Under the pieces are notes generated by a model. That model saw only the letters and a program-made list of their open reading frames with translations, had not been told where the DNA came from and searched no databases. Source: an uncultured Clostridia bacterium (GTDB lineage Bacteria > Bacillota > Clostridia > Oscillospirales > Acutalibacteraceae). From it: a stretch of DNA of 64,000 nt. Position numbers and translations under genes: made by a program. Location of the stretch: the NCBI GenBank assembly GCA_947630835.1, contig CANRIZ010000004.1, positions 33,226 through 97,225 on the forward strand, written 5' to 3'. Below, one piece after another: positions 30,132 through 38,673 of the stretch. Each line of letters opens with the position of its first letter. Within the stretch, counting starts at the first letter, position 1.

Positions 30132-30809
30132 ATGCGTATTTTATTTGCCGAGGACGAACCCGATTTAAACGAAATAGTCGCGCAAAAGCTCAAATCGGAC
30201 GGCTACAGCGTGGACTGCTGCTTTAACGGCGAGGAGGCTTTGGACGTGCTGTCCTATACCGAGTACGACGCAATTATACTCGATATAATGATGCCGAAGC
30301 TCGACGGCCTGAGCGTACTCAAAAAGCTCAGAGCGTCCGGCAAGAGTACGCCTGTTTTGCTGCTTACGGCAAAGGACGGCGTGGAGGACCGTGTAAACGG
30401 ACTTGACAGAGGAGCGAACGACTATCTTGTTAAGCCCTTTTCCCTTGAAGAGCTTTCCGCGCGAATAAGGGCTATGACGAGAACCTCTTTCGGCAGGGTA
30501 AGCAACGTCCTTACCGTTGCCGACCTATCCCTTGACTGCGCCTCGCACCTTGTAAAAAGGGGAGAGAGAGTAATCAATTTATCGTCAAAGGAATTTGCCC
30601 TGCTCGAATACCTTATGAATAACAAGGGAACGGTGCTTTCAAGGGAAAAAATTGAGAATCACATATGGAATTTCGATTATGAGGGCGGCACAAACGTCGT
30701 CGACGTTTATATAAGCTATCTGCGTAAAAAGATAGACGGCGAAAGCCCCGTAAAGCTCATACATACCGTCAGGGGCAGAGGCTATGTTATAAGGGAGGAG
30801 GCAAAATGA
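30132..30809 (+). CDS. Response regulator, OmpR/PhoB family
   Basis: 225 residues. Receiver domain (1-115) with the acidic pocket EDEPD, phosphoacceptor Asp in ILDIMMPKLDG (about 51), Thr/Lys in LLTAKD and LVKPF. The C-terminal winged helix (about 130-222) ends with the recognition-helix/wing region NVVDVYISYLRKKID...VRGRGYVI. Overlaps the kinase gene by 4 bases (ATGA). Probable target: the PepSY gene promoter at 32232-32267. Confidence 0.97.
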   Translation: MRILFAEDEPDLNEIVAQKLKSDGYSVDCCFNGEEALDVLSYTEYDAIILDIMMPKLDGLSVLKKLRASGKSTPVLLLTAKDGVEDRVNGLDRGANDYLVKPFSLEELSARIRAMTRTSFGRVSNVLTVADLSLDCASHLVKRGERVINLSSKEFALLEYLMNNKGTVLSREKIENHIWNFDYEGGTNVVDVYISYLRKKIDGESPVKLIHTVRGRGYVIREEAK

Positions 30810-32212
30810 TGAAGCGTTTTCCTTTGCGGGTTAAAATAACGCTTTGGTTTACTTCGGCGCTGCTTATAGTGGTACTGTTTACCTTTATTTCGGTGCTGTC
30901 GGTAAGCAATCGGATTTTGCAAAAAACCATAAGGGACAACCTTATAGAAACGGTTGAAAACAATTTCGACGAAATAATATTTTATCCCGATATAAGCAAA
31001 TTGGATTTGAACGAAAAATCAGGCCATTTCCTCAAATTTGAAACGGGCTACCTTGAGGTCGACGACGATTTTTTGGACGAGGTAAATCAGGTGTACACTT
31101 CGATTTACAGCTCCGAGCATGTGCTTCTGTACGGCGAAAATCCCGTTTCGCTCTCGACAGACGACGTTAAGTTTACGGATTCAAGAATCAGAACCGTTAA
31201 AATCGACGGTACAAATTATTATATCTTCGACAGAAAGCTCACTTCCAAGGGGCTTGAAAACCTTTGGATAAGGGGTATAGTGTCCGAGGAGCAGGGCGCG
31301 GTGCAGATGACCTCCATAGCCCGTCTTTCGCTGATACTTTTGCCCGTTGTTGTAATCATATCTTGCCTCGGAGGATATAATATTGTAAAAAGAACGCTCA
31401 AGCCCATACAGGAAATTTCCGAAACGGCAAGGCATATCGGTGAGGAAAACGATTTAAAAAAGCGTATAGAATTGGGCGAGGGGAACGATGAACTGCACCG
31501 ACTTGCCGATACCTTCAACGATATGTTTGAAAAGCTCGACTTGAATTTTGAAACTCAGCACAGATTTATCTCGGACGCTTCCCATGAGCTCAGAACCCCG
31601 ATGTCCGTTATTTCGGCTCAGTGCGAATTTTCGCTTGAAACCGACAGAAGCCCCGAGGAATACGAAAAGGCGTTTAGGGTTATTGACAGGCAGAGCAAAA
31701 AGGTGTCAAAAATGATAAACGATATGCTTGATTTTACCCGCCTTGAAAGCAATCCCGACAGATACGCTTTTGAAGAATTGGATATGACCGAGCTCGTAAG
31801 CTCCTTATGCGAGGACCTTGCTTTGATAGGCGAAAAGGGCATAAAGTTAGAATACGACGTTCGGCAGGGCGTTCGCTTTAACGGCAATCGGGAGCTTTTG
31901 TCGCGGCTTATAGCAAACCTTGTAGTAAACGCCTACCGTTACGGAAAAGAGGACGGCCATATTTGGGTTGAGCTTAAAACGCACAACGGGAAAATTATCT
32001 TATCCGTAAAGGACGACGGCATAGGCATAAAAAAAGAGGAGCAGGAAAAAATATTTGAAAGGTTTTATCAATCCGACGCTTCCCGCACGGGAGCGGGTTC
32101 GGGACTCGGACTTTCCATGGCAAGCGAAATAGCGCGCTTCCACGGCGGGGAAATAACGGTTGAAAGCGAGCCTGAAAAAGGCAGTACATTTACGCTGATT
32201 TTAAATTTATAA
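30806..32212 (+). CDS. Sensor histidine kinase
   Basis: 468 residues. Membrane helix 14-36, outer sensor domain (about 37-175) without a recognised fold, second helix about 176-196, HAMP linker, dimerisation domain with the H-box FISDASHELRTPMSVI, N-box NLVVNAYRYG, G1 DDGIGI, and G2 GAGSGLGLSMA. It phosphorylates the regulator encoded just upstream. The next gene encodes a secreted PepSY protein, an arrangement seen where PepSY proteins act as modulators or outputs of such systems. Confidence 0.97.
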   Translation: MMKRFPLRVKITLWFTSALLIVVLFTFISVLSVSNRILQKTIRDNLIETVENNFDEIIFYPDISKLDLNEKSGHFLKFETGYLEVDDDFLDEVNQVYTSIYSSEHVLLYGENPVSLSTDDVKFTDSRIRTVKIDGTNYYIFDRKLTSKGLENLWIRGIVSEEQGAVQMTSIARLSLILLPVVVIISCLGGYNIVKRTLKPIQEISETARHIGEENDLKKRIELGEGNDELHRLADTFNDMFEKLDLNFETQHRFISDASHELRTPMSVISAQCEFSLETDRSPEEYEKAFRVIDRQSKKVSKMINDMLDFTRLESNPDRYAFEELDMTELVSSLCEDLALIGEKGIKLEYDVRQGVRFNGNRELLSRLIANLVVNAYRYGKEDGHIWVELKTHNGKIILSVKDDGIGIKKEEQEKIFERFYQSDASRTGAGSGLGLSMASEIARFHGGEITVESEPEKGSTFTLILNL

Positions 32213-32231
32213 AAAATTTCTAAAATTAATT

Positions 32232-32267
32232 TTCTCTAATGATTCTTTAATGTTTCCGTTTTATAAT
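32232..32267 (+). promoter_or_regulatory. PepSY gene promoter with response-regulator-type direct repeats
   Basis: TTCTCTAATGA (32232-32242) and TTCTTTAATGT (32243-32253) are head-to-tail 11-base repeats, one helical turn apart. They end 8 bases before a perfect -10 TATAAT (32262-32267) and no -35 is present. A weaker third copy (TTCTAAAATTA) starts at 32218. This is the usual layout for a promoter activated by an OmpR-family regulator, here the one encoded just upstream. Confidence 0.65.
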
Positions 32268-32294
32268 GAAGGCAAGATGAAAGGAGATGTAAAT

Positions 32295-33608
32295 ATGAAC
32301 AAAATCAAAAATTTATTTTCAACACCCAAAAAATCGGCAGTTACGGTAATCTGCATAATTGCGGTTCTCGCCTTGCTGGGAACGTGTACCGCATTTGCGG
32401 CGGGCAGTATAGCGCAGAGCTCCTCGATAGGCGAGGAAAACGCCAAAAATTTTGCCTTTGCGGACGCGGGAATCGATCCGGTTTCGGCACAACAGGTAAA
32501 AGCGGAATTTGACTTCGAGCAGGGACAGTTCGTTTACGAGGTTGAGTTTACCGCGGACGGCGCGGAGTACAAATATTGGATTAAGGCTTCGGACGGTTCC
32601 GTTGTTAAAAAGGAAGCCGATATTGTAAGGGCGGACGGCAGTAAAGCGACCGCCACGGCAAAAATAACCATGGACGAGGCGGTTGAAATCGCCCTTGCCG
32701 ACGCAGGCTTGAAGCTTTCCGACGTTAAGGTTGTAAAGCAGGAGCTTGACCTTGAGGACGGCGTTTCGGTATACGATATAGAATTCGCCGCAGGCAACAC
32801 CGAATACGAATATGAAATCGACTCGAATACGGGCAAGGTATTCTTCTCCAAAAATACGGTTTACGCAAACGACGTAACCGCTCCCAATACGGCAAACGGC
32901 ACGGAGCAATCCGATAAAACCGCCGCAAATCCCGACAACACGGGAAATACGGGCAATAAAACCGACGCGGGAAATACCGGAAGCACAGGAAGCTCGGGCA
33001 ATAAAGTCAATACCGGAAGCGCCGGAAACACAGGCAGTACGGGCGGCACTTCAAGCAAACCCACAAGCGCGGCGCAGGCAAACGGCGGCGCAAATCAGAA
33101 CAAGCCGGCGGCTTCGCAGATAAGTTTGGAAGAGGCTAAAAAGGCGGCGCTTGCAAACGCGGGACTTTCGGCTTCACAGGTTAAGTTTATAAAGGCCGCA
33201 AAGGATTATGAGGACGGGATTGCGGTTTATGAAATCGAGTTCTATACCTCCACTCAAAAATACGAATACGAAATAAAGGCGTCCGACGGTTCCGTTTACA
33301 AAAAAGAGGTTGAGCCTTTAAGGGCGGGCGGAAGCTCAAGCGGAAGCGCGGCGAATACAACCGCAAATTCCGGCTCTCAAGGCGGCTCGGCGTCGGGAAG
33401 CGCAAGCTATATCGGAGTTGACCGGGCAAAATCCATAGCGTTGAATCACGCGGGCTTCTCGGCTTCCGACGTAACCTTCGTAAAAGCGAAGCTTGACCAT
33501 GACGACGGCTATGCGGTATATGAGATTGAGTTCTACAAAGGAACAACGGAATATGAATATACCATCAATGCCGTAAGCGGAAAAATAATGGATTACGAAT
33601 ACGAATAA
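32295..33608 (+). CDS. Secreted or membrane-anchored protein with four PepSY repeats
   Basis: 437 residues from ATG 32295 (AAGGAG 8 bases before). Signal/anchor about 13-38, then PepSY-type units of ~65 residues at about 45-115, 118-185, 275-340 and 370-436, each with I..EEA...AL..AG and VYEIEF...YEYEI. A Thr/Gly/Asn-rich linker (about 196-272: GNTGSTG-like repeats) divides the first pair from the second. PepSY domains are thought to hold or inhibit peptidases outside the cell. Likely the output of the neighbouring two-component system. Strong terminator follows. Confidence 0.88.
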   Translation: MNKIKNLFSTPKKSAVTVICIIAVLALLGTCTAFAAGSIAQSSSIGEENAKNFAFADAGIDPVSAQQVKAEFDFEQGQFVYEVEFTADGAEYKYWIKASDGSVVKKEADIVRADGSKATATAKITMDEAVEIALADAGLKLSDVKVVKQELDLEDGVSVYDIEFAAGNTEYEYEIDSNTGKVFFSKNTVYANDVTAPNTANGTEQSDKTAANPDNTGNTGNKTDAGNTGSTGSSGNKVNTGSAGNTGSTGGTSSKPTSAAQANGGANQNKPAASQISLEEAKKAALANAGLSASQVKFIKAAKDYEDGIAVYEIEFYTSTQKYEYEIKASDGSVYKKEVEPLRAGGSSSGSAANTTANSGSQGGSASGSASYIGVDRAKSIALNHAGFSASDVTFVKAKLDHDDGYAVYEIEFYKGTTEYEYTINAVSGKIMDYEYE

Positions 33609-33634
33609 GCATAAATAAAATAGGCAATATGACG

Positions 33635-33667
33635 GAAGCGGCGAATTTCGATTCGCCGCTTCTTTTT
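33635..33667 (+). terminator. Terminator of the PepSY gene
   Basis: Perfect 12-bp stem GAAGCGGCGAAT / ATTCGCCGCTTC with TTCG loop, followed by TTTTTG. Confidence 0.92.
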
Positions 33668-33738
33668 GCCTTAAACGCACGTTTTACCGCCAATAATGAA
33701 CTTTTTTATACTAATTTTGTATGCTGCCCAAATATATG

Positions 33739-33767
33739 TTGACACGGTAAATTATGTATGGTATAAA
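33739..33767 (+). promoter_or_regulatory. Promoter of the small-protein cluster
   Basis: Perfect -35 TTGACA, 17-base spacer, TATAAA (33762-33767). The start codon lies about 130 bases downstream, with the shared leader motif at 33796 in between. Confidence 0.75.
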
Positions 33768-33795
33768 AGAGGTGAGAAGTGTTTTGTTAGGGGGC

Positions 33796-33811
33796 GGTTA
33801 AAATGGTTTAG
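33796..33811 (+). repeat. Shared leader motif, copy 1 (two-codon reading frame)
   Basis: GGTTAAAATGGTTTAG, identical to 35536-35551. A ribosome-site-like AGGGGGCGG lies directly before it and the motif contains ATG GTT TAG, a Met-Val-stop frame at proper spacing. It sits in the untranslated leader of the gene at 33898. Confidence 0.6.
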
Positions 33812-33897
33812 GAAGAAAAGAGATTTTCCTGTAATATAGCATTAATTTAGATTTTAACGTATGGACTGCGTTGGGTTAATTTTTGAGGTGATATTTT

Positions 33898-34398
33898 ATG
33901 GAAAAATCCAATAAAAGCAAAAAAATAATATGTATTGCCGTAATATTGGTTTTGGTATTCCTATGCGCGGTTGCCGCAGCGGCGGTAACATATCGCAACA
34001 ACCGCTTGGGAGGAACGATTTATACCCTTATTTCAACCGGCAAAGCGGGAGAAACCGATTTTTATGCCGAAACAAGAATGGTTGGCGGGTGGAAAGCTTC
34101 CGTTTCCGCCGAGTACTTGGAGAACTTAGATGAATTTGTCGGCAAAAATGAGGAAATCTTTAAAAAGATAAACTCAAAATACGTTTCTCCTACGGAAATC
34201 CACGCCGATTGCTTTATAAAAGATAAAAAAACTTATGTCCATTATGTCGGCACAGCCACCGACGGGCAGACCGGGAAGACCGAAAATGTGGACGAAACCT
34301 TGGAGTTCGATTTTGTATTGACAAGGGATATTCAAAATATGACTCCCGAAGAGCGGTCTTCCGAAGCAGCTGAAAACAGACAGCTGAACAATAAATAA
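33898..34398 (+). CDS. Small membrane-anchored protein of unknown function
   Basis: 166 residues: a basic N-terminus (EKSNKSKKI), one helix (about 10-31), and an outer domain of about 135 residues with mixed strands and helices (GGTIYTLISTGKAG..., LEFDFVLTRDIQNMTPEE). No family recognised. GAGGTGA precedes ATG 33898. First of three similar-sized single-helix proteins followed by a secreted protein and an ABC system, so immunity, chaperone or maturation roles are possible but not shown. Confidence 0.75.
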   Translation: MEKSNKSKKIICIAVILVLVFLCAVAAAAVTYRNNRLGGTIYTLISTGKAGETDFYAETRMVGGWKASVSAEYLENLDEFVGKNEEIFKKINSKYVSPTEIHADCFIKDKKTYVHYVGTATDGQTGKTENVDETLEFDFVLTRDIQNMTPEERSSEAAENRQLNNK

Positions 34399-34491
34399 TT
34401 AATATTGATTTTGCAGCCGCTAAAATTTTATCGGCAAAAAATCAGTAATAAAATTTTTTATTTTTATTGTGTAAATAGGGAGGGAAAGCAT

Positions 34492-34956
34492 ATGAGCGAC
34501 ACTAAAAGGCTTTGGGTATTGCTAACGGCCGCACAGGCGGTTATTTTGGTTGTTTTGGCGATGCTGATTGCAAAGACCGTGCCGAGAATATGGAAGGTAA
34601 ATGAAAACTTAAACGTTCCTATAATGAGCGAGGAGGGACAAATAGACTCTTTTGCAGAAGCTGATTTTTACGAAACTCCTTTCAGGGGATATTACGGGGA
34701 GGCATACGCCAAAGGCGCAAAATTTGTCAACGATTATGTCCTTAACATAACCCTCGAGGATATTTCTACAAAATATGTTATGGAAAACGGCGATATCGAT
34801 GAAATAAAATCGGAAAAAATTATTTCTACCGCAAATGATTTCAGCTACACTTTATCGGGTGCGAAAAACGGCGCTGTTTGGCAGGTATTGGTAAGCTTCG
34901 GCGAAAATAGAATCCCGTATGTAAGCGTTATCAAGTTGAAAGGAGCTTCAAAATGA
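34492..34956 (+). CDS. Small membrane-anchored protein of unknown function
   Basis: 154 residues from ATG 34492, chosen because GGGAGGG lies 7 bases before it; the frame stays open further upstream but without a ribosome site. One N-terminal helix (about 9-28), then an outer domain with alternating strands (ADFYETPFRGYYGEAYAKGAKFVNDYV, then a repeat of -SYTLSGAKNGAVWQVL-). No known family. The stop overlaps the next start (ATGA), so it is coupled to the gene at 34953. Confidence 0.75.
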   Translation: MSDTKRLWVLLTAAQAVILVVLAMLIAKTVPRIWKVNENLNVPIMSEEGQIDSFAEADFYETPFRGYYGEAYAKGAKFVNDYVLNITLEDISTKYVMENGDIDEIKSEKIISTANDFSYTLSGAKNGAVWQVLVSFGENRIPYVSVIKLKGASK

Positions 34957-35399
34957 AAAAGCTGAAAATTTTTGCGGCAATAATTACGGTTGAGTTAATT
35001 GCCGTCCTTTCGCTGTTTATTTTTAACTATACCTCCCTCTCTCATGCAATCGTGTGGGATGTGACATCTTACAAACTTACGGCGCAAAAGATTCACGGTG
35101 CGGACAGCTCGCAAAAAGAAAAACTTAACCAAGAGATTAAAGACTACCTTAACAGCTTTTCTTCGTATGAGGACAAGGGCTTGTTGTGTTCGCATTCTTA
35201 CAGAATACTTACCGACAATCACAATATATCGGTTGTCGAAATTACAACAAGCGTGGTTACAAACTATACCCGTGAGACTATGGAGTATAAACCGATAGGC
35301 AAAGTCCAAAAGCTGATGTTTGCTTTTGTAAACGACGGCGAAGTGCAGACAAACTGGGACGATGTATTCAGTACTTTACCGCCGGCGTCCGACATATAA
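34953..35399 (+). CDS. Small membrane-anchored protein of unknown function
   Basis: 148 residues: one N-terminal helix (about 5-23) and an outer domain of about 120 residues (IVWDVTSYKLTAQKIHG..., HSYRILTDNHNISVVEITTSVV). Starts inside the stop codon of 34492. Mixed charged and beta-rich composition, no recognised motif, no cysteine pair. Its size and layout match the two preceding genes, though primary sequence similarity is not obvious by eye. Confidence 0.75.
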   Translation: MKKLKIFAAIITVELIAVLSLFIFNYTSLSHAIVWDVTSYKLTAQKIHGADSSQKEKLNQEIKDYLNSFSSYEDKGLLCSHSYRILTDNHNISVVEITTSVVTNYTRETMEYKPIGKVQKLMFAFVNDGEVQTNWDDVFSTLPPASDI

Positions 35400-35535
35400 C
35401 ATAACTAAAAAATCAACCGCATAAGCATTTCCAAATAGTACGTTTTTTGTGTTTTGCTCTGTAAAATGTTTGTTGACGCAATAAATATGCGTTGCAGTAA
35501 ATTGTAATGTGTGTTTTATATAAAAAATTGAGGGT

Positions 35536-35551
35536 GGTTAAAATGGTTTAG
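35536..35551 (+). repeat. Shared leader motif, copy 2 (two-codon reading frame)
   Basis: GGTTAAAATGGTTTAG as at 33796, preceded by GAGGGTGG. It is 51 bases before the secreted-protein start at 35602 and about 63 bases after a TTGACG (35473-35478), which is close to the spacing from TTGACA to copy 1. The -10 of this second unit is less clear (TAAATT at 35498 or TGTAAT at 35503). Confidence 0.6.
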
Positions 35552-35601
35552 TGTTAGATTTTTTAAAAGTATTAAAATTGTATCGTTAGGAGGATTTAAA
35601 G

Positions 35602-36012
35602 ATGATTAAAATGAAAACTTCAAAAAAGCTATTAAGTGTTATGTCGGTAATATTTTCTCTGCTTGTTATTTTCACCTGTGTTGCTTTTGCGGCAACAAGT
35701 GCATCTGTGGATATTACGCCAAATAAATTATCTGCAGTTACAGATGAAATATCAGCAAAAAGAGTTAAGTATTCAGGTCATAACAATAAAAGCTCAAAAC
35801 GCAATTTATATTTTAATACTCAATATAAAGATGGGAATACTTGGCGAGATTCCGATTCGTTACTGGTAATGCCGGGAATTAATTTTAATAATATGTTAGA
35901 TGACAAAACATATTTTACAAGTAGTTCTCATCAATGGCGTCTTGAGCTTAATCCATATGGCGTTGGGTTGGGCGGTTGCAGCGGCTCCGGCACAATTGAC
36001 GCTGTAAATTAG
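35602..36012 (+). CDS. Small secreted protein, possible bacteriocin-like product
   Basis: 136 residues. Classic signal peptide 1-31 (basic start, LLSVMSVIFSLLVIFTCVAFA, cleavage near AFA-AT), mature part about 105 residues, polar and Asn/Ser/Tyr-rich with a single Cys near the Gly-rich end (GVGLGGCSGSGTIDAVN). AGGAGG sits 8 bases before the start. The layout (secreted small protein, hairpin, ABC-2 permease, ATPase, permease) recalls bacteriocin loci with dedicated transport or immunity genes. No known bacteriocin family was recognised, so the role is a guess. Base composition is more AT-rich than neighbouring housekeeping genes. Confidence 0.7.
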   Translation: MIKMKTSKKLLSVMSVIFSLLVIFTCVAFAATSASVDITPNKLSAVTDEISAKRVKYSGHNNKSSKRNLYFNTQYKDGNTWRDSDSLLVMPGINFNNMLDDKTYFTSSSHQWRLELNPYGVGLGGCSGSGTIDAVN

Positions 36013-36023
36013 AATAAACATGT

Positions 36024-36054
36024 AAAAAGGGGAGCTTTTTACTCCCCTTTAGTT
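36024..36054 (+). terminator. Hairpin between secreted protein and ABC genes
   Basis: AAAGGGGAG / CTCCCCTTT stem (36026-36050), loop CTTTTTA, with only a weak T-run after it. Likely a partial terminator that lets some transcripts continue into the transport genes, as often seen after bacteriocin genes. Confidence 0.55.
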
Positions 36055-36071
36055 ATATCTGAGGGTATGTT

Positions 36072-37832
36072 ATGAGTTTGTATATTTCAGTTAAAAGATT
36101 TTTTAAAAATCCTGTCTTTATAGCGTTATTCTGTGCCGGCTATGCGGCTCTTTGCTTTAAACTGTATAGAGACTGTATTTATGCAAACAGTTTAAGCGCA
36201 ATTGATGCAGGCGGATTTTTTTCGTCTGTGTCCCATTCAAGTTTTTCGATTAAATATGCATTTATTTTCTTTTTATTTATTTCTTATGAATACTGCAAAG
36301 AGATAGGCAGTGAAAAGGTTTCCGAAAACTTACGGGGTTATGGTAATTCAAAATTAAAACTGTATTTTTCTCATATTTTGGTTATGTCCTTTTTCGCAGT
36401 ACTGACATTTATCATTTACTATGTATTTAACAGAGTTTTGTTTGGCAAAATCGCTTCGGGATTTAATATAACGGCTCCCGAGTTTAAGCCTTATCTTATA
36501 AAATTTTTTCTTATATATGTTTTGCTGGTATTATTGTCGGCAATTTGCCTCGGCACACTTTTTTCCGTCGCATTCAAAAGAATAGGCGCTTATATCTCCA
36601 TGCTTATAACCGTGATGCTCACTTTGGCTACGGAGGTTGAGGACTTAGCGGCAATATTTGTCATTGCTTTCGGTAAAAACCTGTTTAAAGTGTTGGATAT
36701 GTTCAGTATTTTCCCCGCCGGTCTTTACAGAAGGGAATTCTTCTGGTCGGCCTGGGCAATAGGCAAATATCAGTATATTAAGGCGTTGATTTTAATAGCT
36801 TTCTCCCTGACGTTGATTATTATAATTGTGCAGAGCAAAAAGCTTAACGCTAAAAATACCATTCTTAAGCTCGCCTGTATCGCCGTGTGTGCGGTGCTTG
36901 TCATTGAATATGAGATGCCGCAGTCCAAGTTTATTATTACATACGATCACCCGGAAAGCTCAACCCTCAGCGATGTTCTAAGTGTGGGGAACAACGAGTA
37001 TGAACCTGCCGCATTTAAGGCGGAGGCATATAAAATGAACTTGTCCTTCGGCCGTGAGCTAAGCGCCGAAGTGGAAATAAAAATGTCGGATATTAAAAGC
37101 GATGAGCTTTCGTTTACTCTTTGGAAAGGCTATAAGGTCAAAGAAATTAAGGACGGCAAAGGAAATCCGCTTGAGTTCACAAGGGACGGCAACTACCTTA
37201 CTTTTAAAAATCCGAGCAATAACAACACCCTTGTTTTTAATTATAAGGGCCACTCAAATCGGTTCGCCTCAAACAGCGACCTTGTTTATCTTGCAGGATA
37301 TTTCCCCTACTATCCGATAGCCGGAAAATGTTTTATGCTTAACCCTAAAATCAAAACTTCTTTTAACGATAACAGCTATAAGTACAAGGTTAAGTTTGAT
37401 ATTACGGCCGACGCAAAATTTGAGCTTATTTCAAATCTCGATAAAACAGGTGAAAACAGCTTCTCGGGTGAGGCTGCGGAGGCTTCCCTTTTCCACGGCT
37501 TTATTGACAAATCGGTCATTAAAGGCGTTACCGTGATTTACCCGTATTCGGAACTGTCAACGATGTTCAGAAGCTCTTTAAGCCCACAGGAGCTAAATAA
37601 CAACAGATGGTACAAAGAGGTCGGGGATACAATTACAAGGCTCTTAGATTACGGCCTTGTAAAGGAGGGCTTTACCATAATATGTGCGCCCCGGTTAAAC
37701 CAGCAGCCCGGCGAGAGATTTATGCTGTCAACAGATACTTTTTATGTGCCTACCATGGCGGCCTTGACCCTTAGCGATGAAGATGAGATACGCAATTCAC
37801 TAAATGAAGTCGAGAGGTTATACTATGATTGA
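36072..37832 (+). CDS. ABC-2 permease fused to an M1-peptidase-like outer domain
   Basis: 586 residues. About six to seven helices up to residue ~285, then a large outer domain. That domain resembles the beta-sheet front part of M1 aminopeptidases (LSFGRELSAEVEIKMSDIKS..., FNYKGHSNRF, LVYLAGYFPYYPIAG) and reaches a region like the start of the catalytic domain (NRWYKEVGDTITRLLDYG...), but stops before any HExxH zinc motif. ABC permease/M1 fusions are known; this one seems non-catalytic or shortened. Overlaps the ATPase gene by 8 bases. Confidence 0.75.
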   Translation: MSLYISVKRFFKNPVFIALFCAGYAALCFKLYRDCIYANSLSAIDAGGFFSSVSHSSFSIKYAFIFFLFISYEYCKEIGSEKVSENLRGYGNSKLKLYFSHILVMSFFAVLTFIIYYVFNRVLFGKIASGFNITAPEFKPYLIKFFLIYVLLVLLSAICLGTLFSVAFKRIGAYISMLITVMLTLATEVEDLAAIFVIAFGKNLFKVLDMFSIFPAGLYRREFFWSAWAIGKYQYIKALILIAFSLTLIIIIVQSKKLNAKNTILKLACIAVCAVLVIEYEMPQSKFIITYDHPESSTLSDVLSVGNNEYEPAAFKAEAYKMNLSFGRELSAEVEIKMSDIKSDELSFTLWKGYKVKEIKDGKGNPLEFTRDGNYLTFKNPSNNNTLVFNYKGHSNRFASNSDLVYLAGYFPYYPIAGKCFMLNPKIKTSFNDNSYKYKVKFDITADAKFELISNLDKTGENSFSGEAAEASLFHGFIDKSVIKGVTVIYPYSELSTMFRSSLSPQELNNNRWYKEVGDTITRLLDYGLVKEGFTIICAPRLNQQPGERFMLSTDTFYVPTMAALTLSDEDEIRNSLNEVERLYYD

Positions 37833-38673
37833 GATAAACGGATTAACCAAAACATTTATTACAAAGAATCTTAAAAAAGAAACGGTAATTGACAATGTAA
37901 GCTTAAAGCCGGAAAGCGGCGTTTACGGACTTCTCGGCCCTAACGGGAGCGGCAAAACAACCATGCTGCGCTGCATAATGGGTATGTATAATTATAAGGG
38001 CTCTATAAGCATAGACTCAAAAGACCTGAAAAGGCATCCCGAGCTTGTTAAGTGTATCGGATACCTGCCCCAGCAGTTTGATATGTTCAAGCAACTCACT
38101 CTTTTTGAAATGATGTCGTATTTTGCGGCGCTGAAAGGTATTGACAAAAACGAAAGGGACGAAGTTGTATTAAAGTCTTTGGAGAGCGTCAACCTTGAAG
38201 AAAAGAAAAACAATAAGGTCAAGGCGCTGTCGGGAGGTATGAAGCGCCGTGCAGGAATAGCGCAGGCCCTTTTGGGGAACCCGTCGCTTATTCTTCTTGA
38301 CGAGCCCACAACCGGCCTTGATGTTGAAGAACGGCTGAGGTTTAAAAACATTATAAACAATATAAGCAAAGAAAAAACGATTATACTGTCTACGCATATT
38401 ATTGAAGATGTTGAGGCCCTGTGTGACAAAATAGTTGTTGTGCGCAAGGGCAAAATACTTGCCGATGCGGATAGAAAAAGCATTGCCGAAAACGCAGAGG
38501 GCAAGGTTTATGAATTTGAATTTGATAAACAGCCGAGCGGTCTTGAAATCGGAAAAATTTACGAAAGAGAAAATAAAAAGTATGTAAAGGTTTTCTCTTC
38601 AACAAAACTTGACGCAGAGCCTATAGAGCCAACTGTAGAGGACGGTTATTTATGTTACATAAAGGGAATATAA
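37825..38673 (+). CDS. ABC transporter ATP-binding protein
   Basis: 282 residues from ATG 37825 (GAGAGG 8 bases before; it overlaps the permease end). Walker A GPNGSGKTT, signature LSGGMKRR, Walker B LILLDEPTTGLDV, His switch STHI. It is a typical partner of ABC-2 permeases. Between two permease genes (36072 and 38652), so it probably powers a heterodimeric exporter made with both. Confidence 0.93.
   Translation: MIEINGLTKTFITKNLKKETVIDNVSLKPESGVYGLLGPNGSGKTTMLRCIMGMYNYKGSISIDSKDLKRHPELVKCIGYLPQQFDMFKQLTLFEMMSYFAALKGIDKNERDEVVLKSLESVNLEEKKNNKVKALSGGMKRRAGIAQALLGNPSLILLDEPTTGLDVEERLRFKNIINNISKEKTIILSTHIIEDVEALCDKIVVVRKGKILADADRKSIAENAEGKVYEFEFDKQPSGLEIGKIYERENKKYVKVFSSTKLDAEPIEPTVEDGYLCYIKGI

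Noticed and set aside
32319..32909. Long minus-strand frame opposite the PepSY gene
   Set aside because: Mirror of codon bias and repeats in the PepSY gene; no ribosome site or motif.
35602..36012. Lactococcin 972-type bacteriocin considered for the secreted protein
   Set aside because: Length and ABC neighbours are reminiscent, but the mature sequence does not match the family as I know it, so only a neutral call was made.
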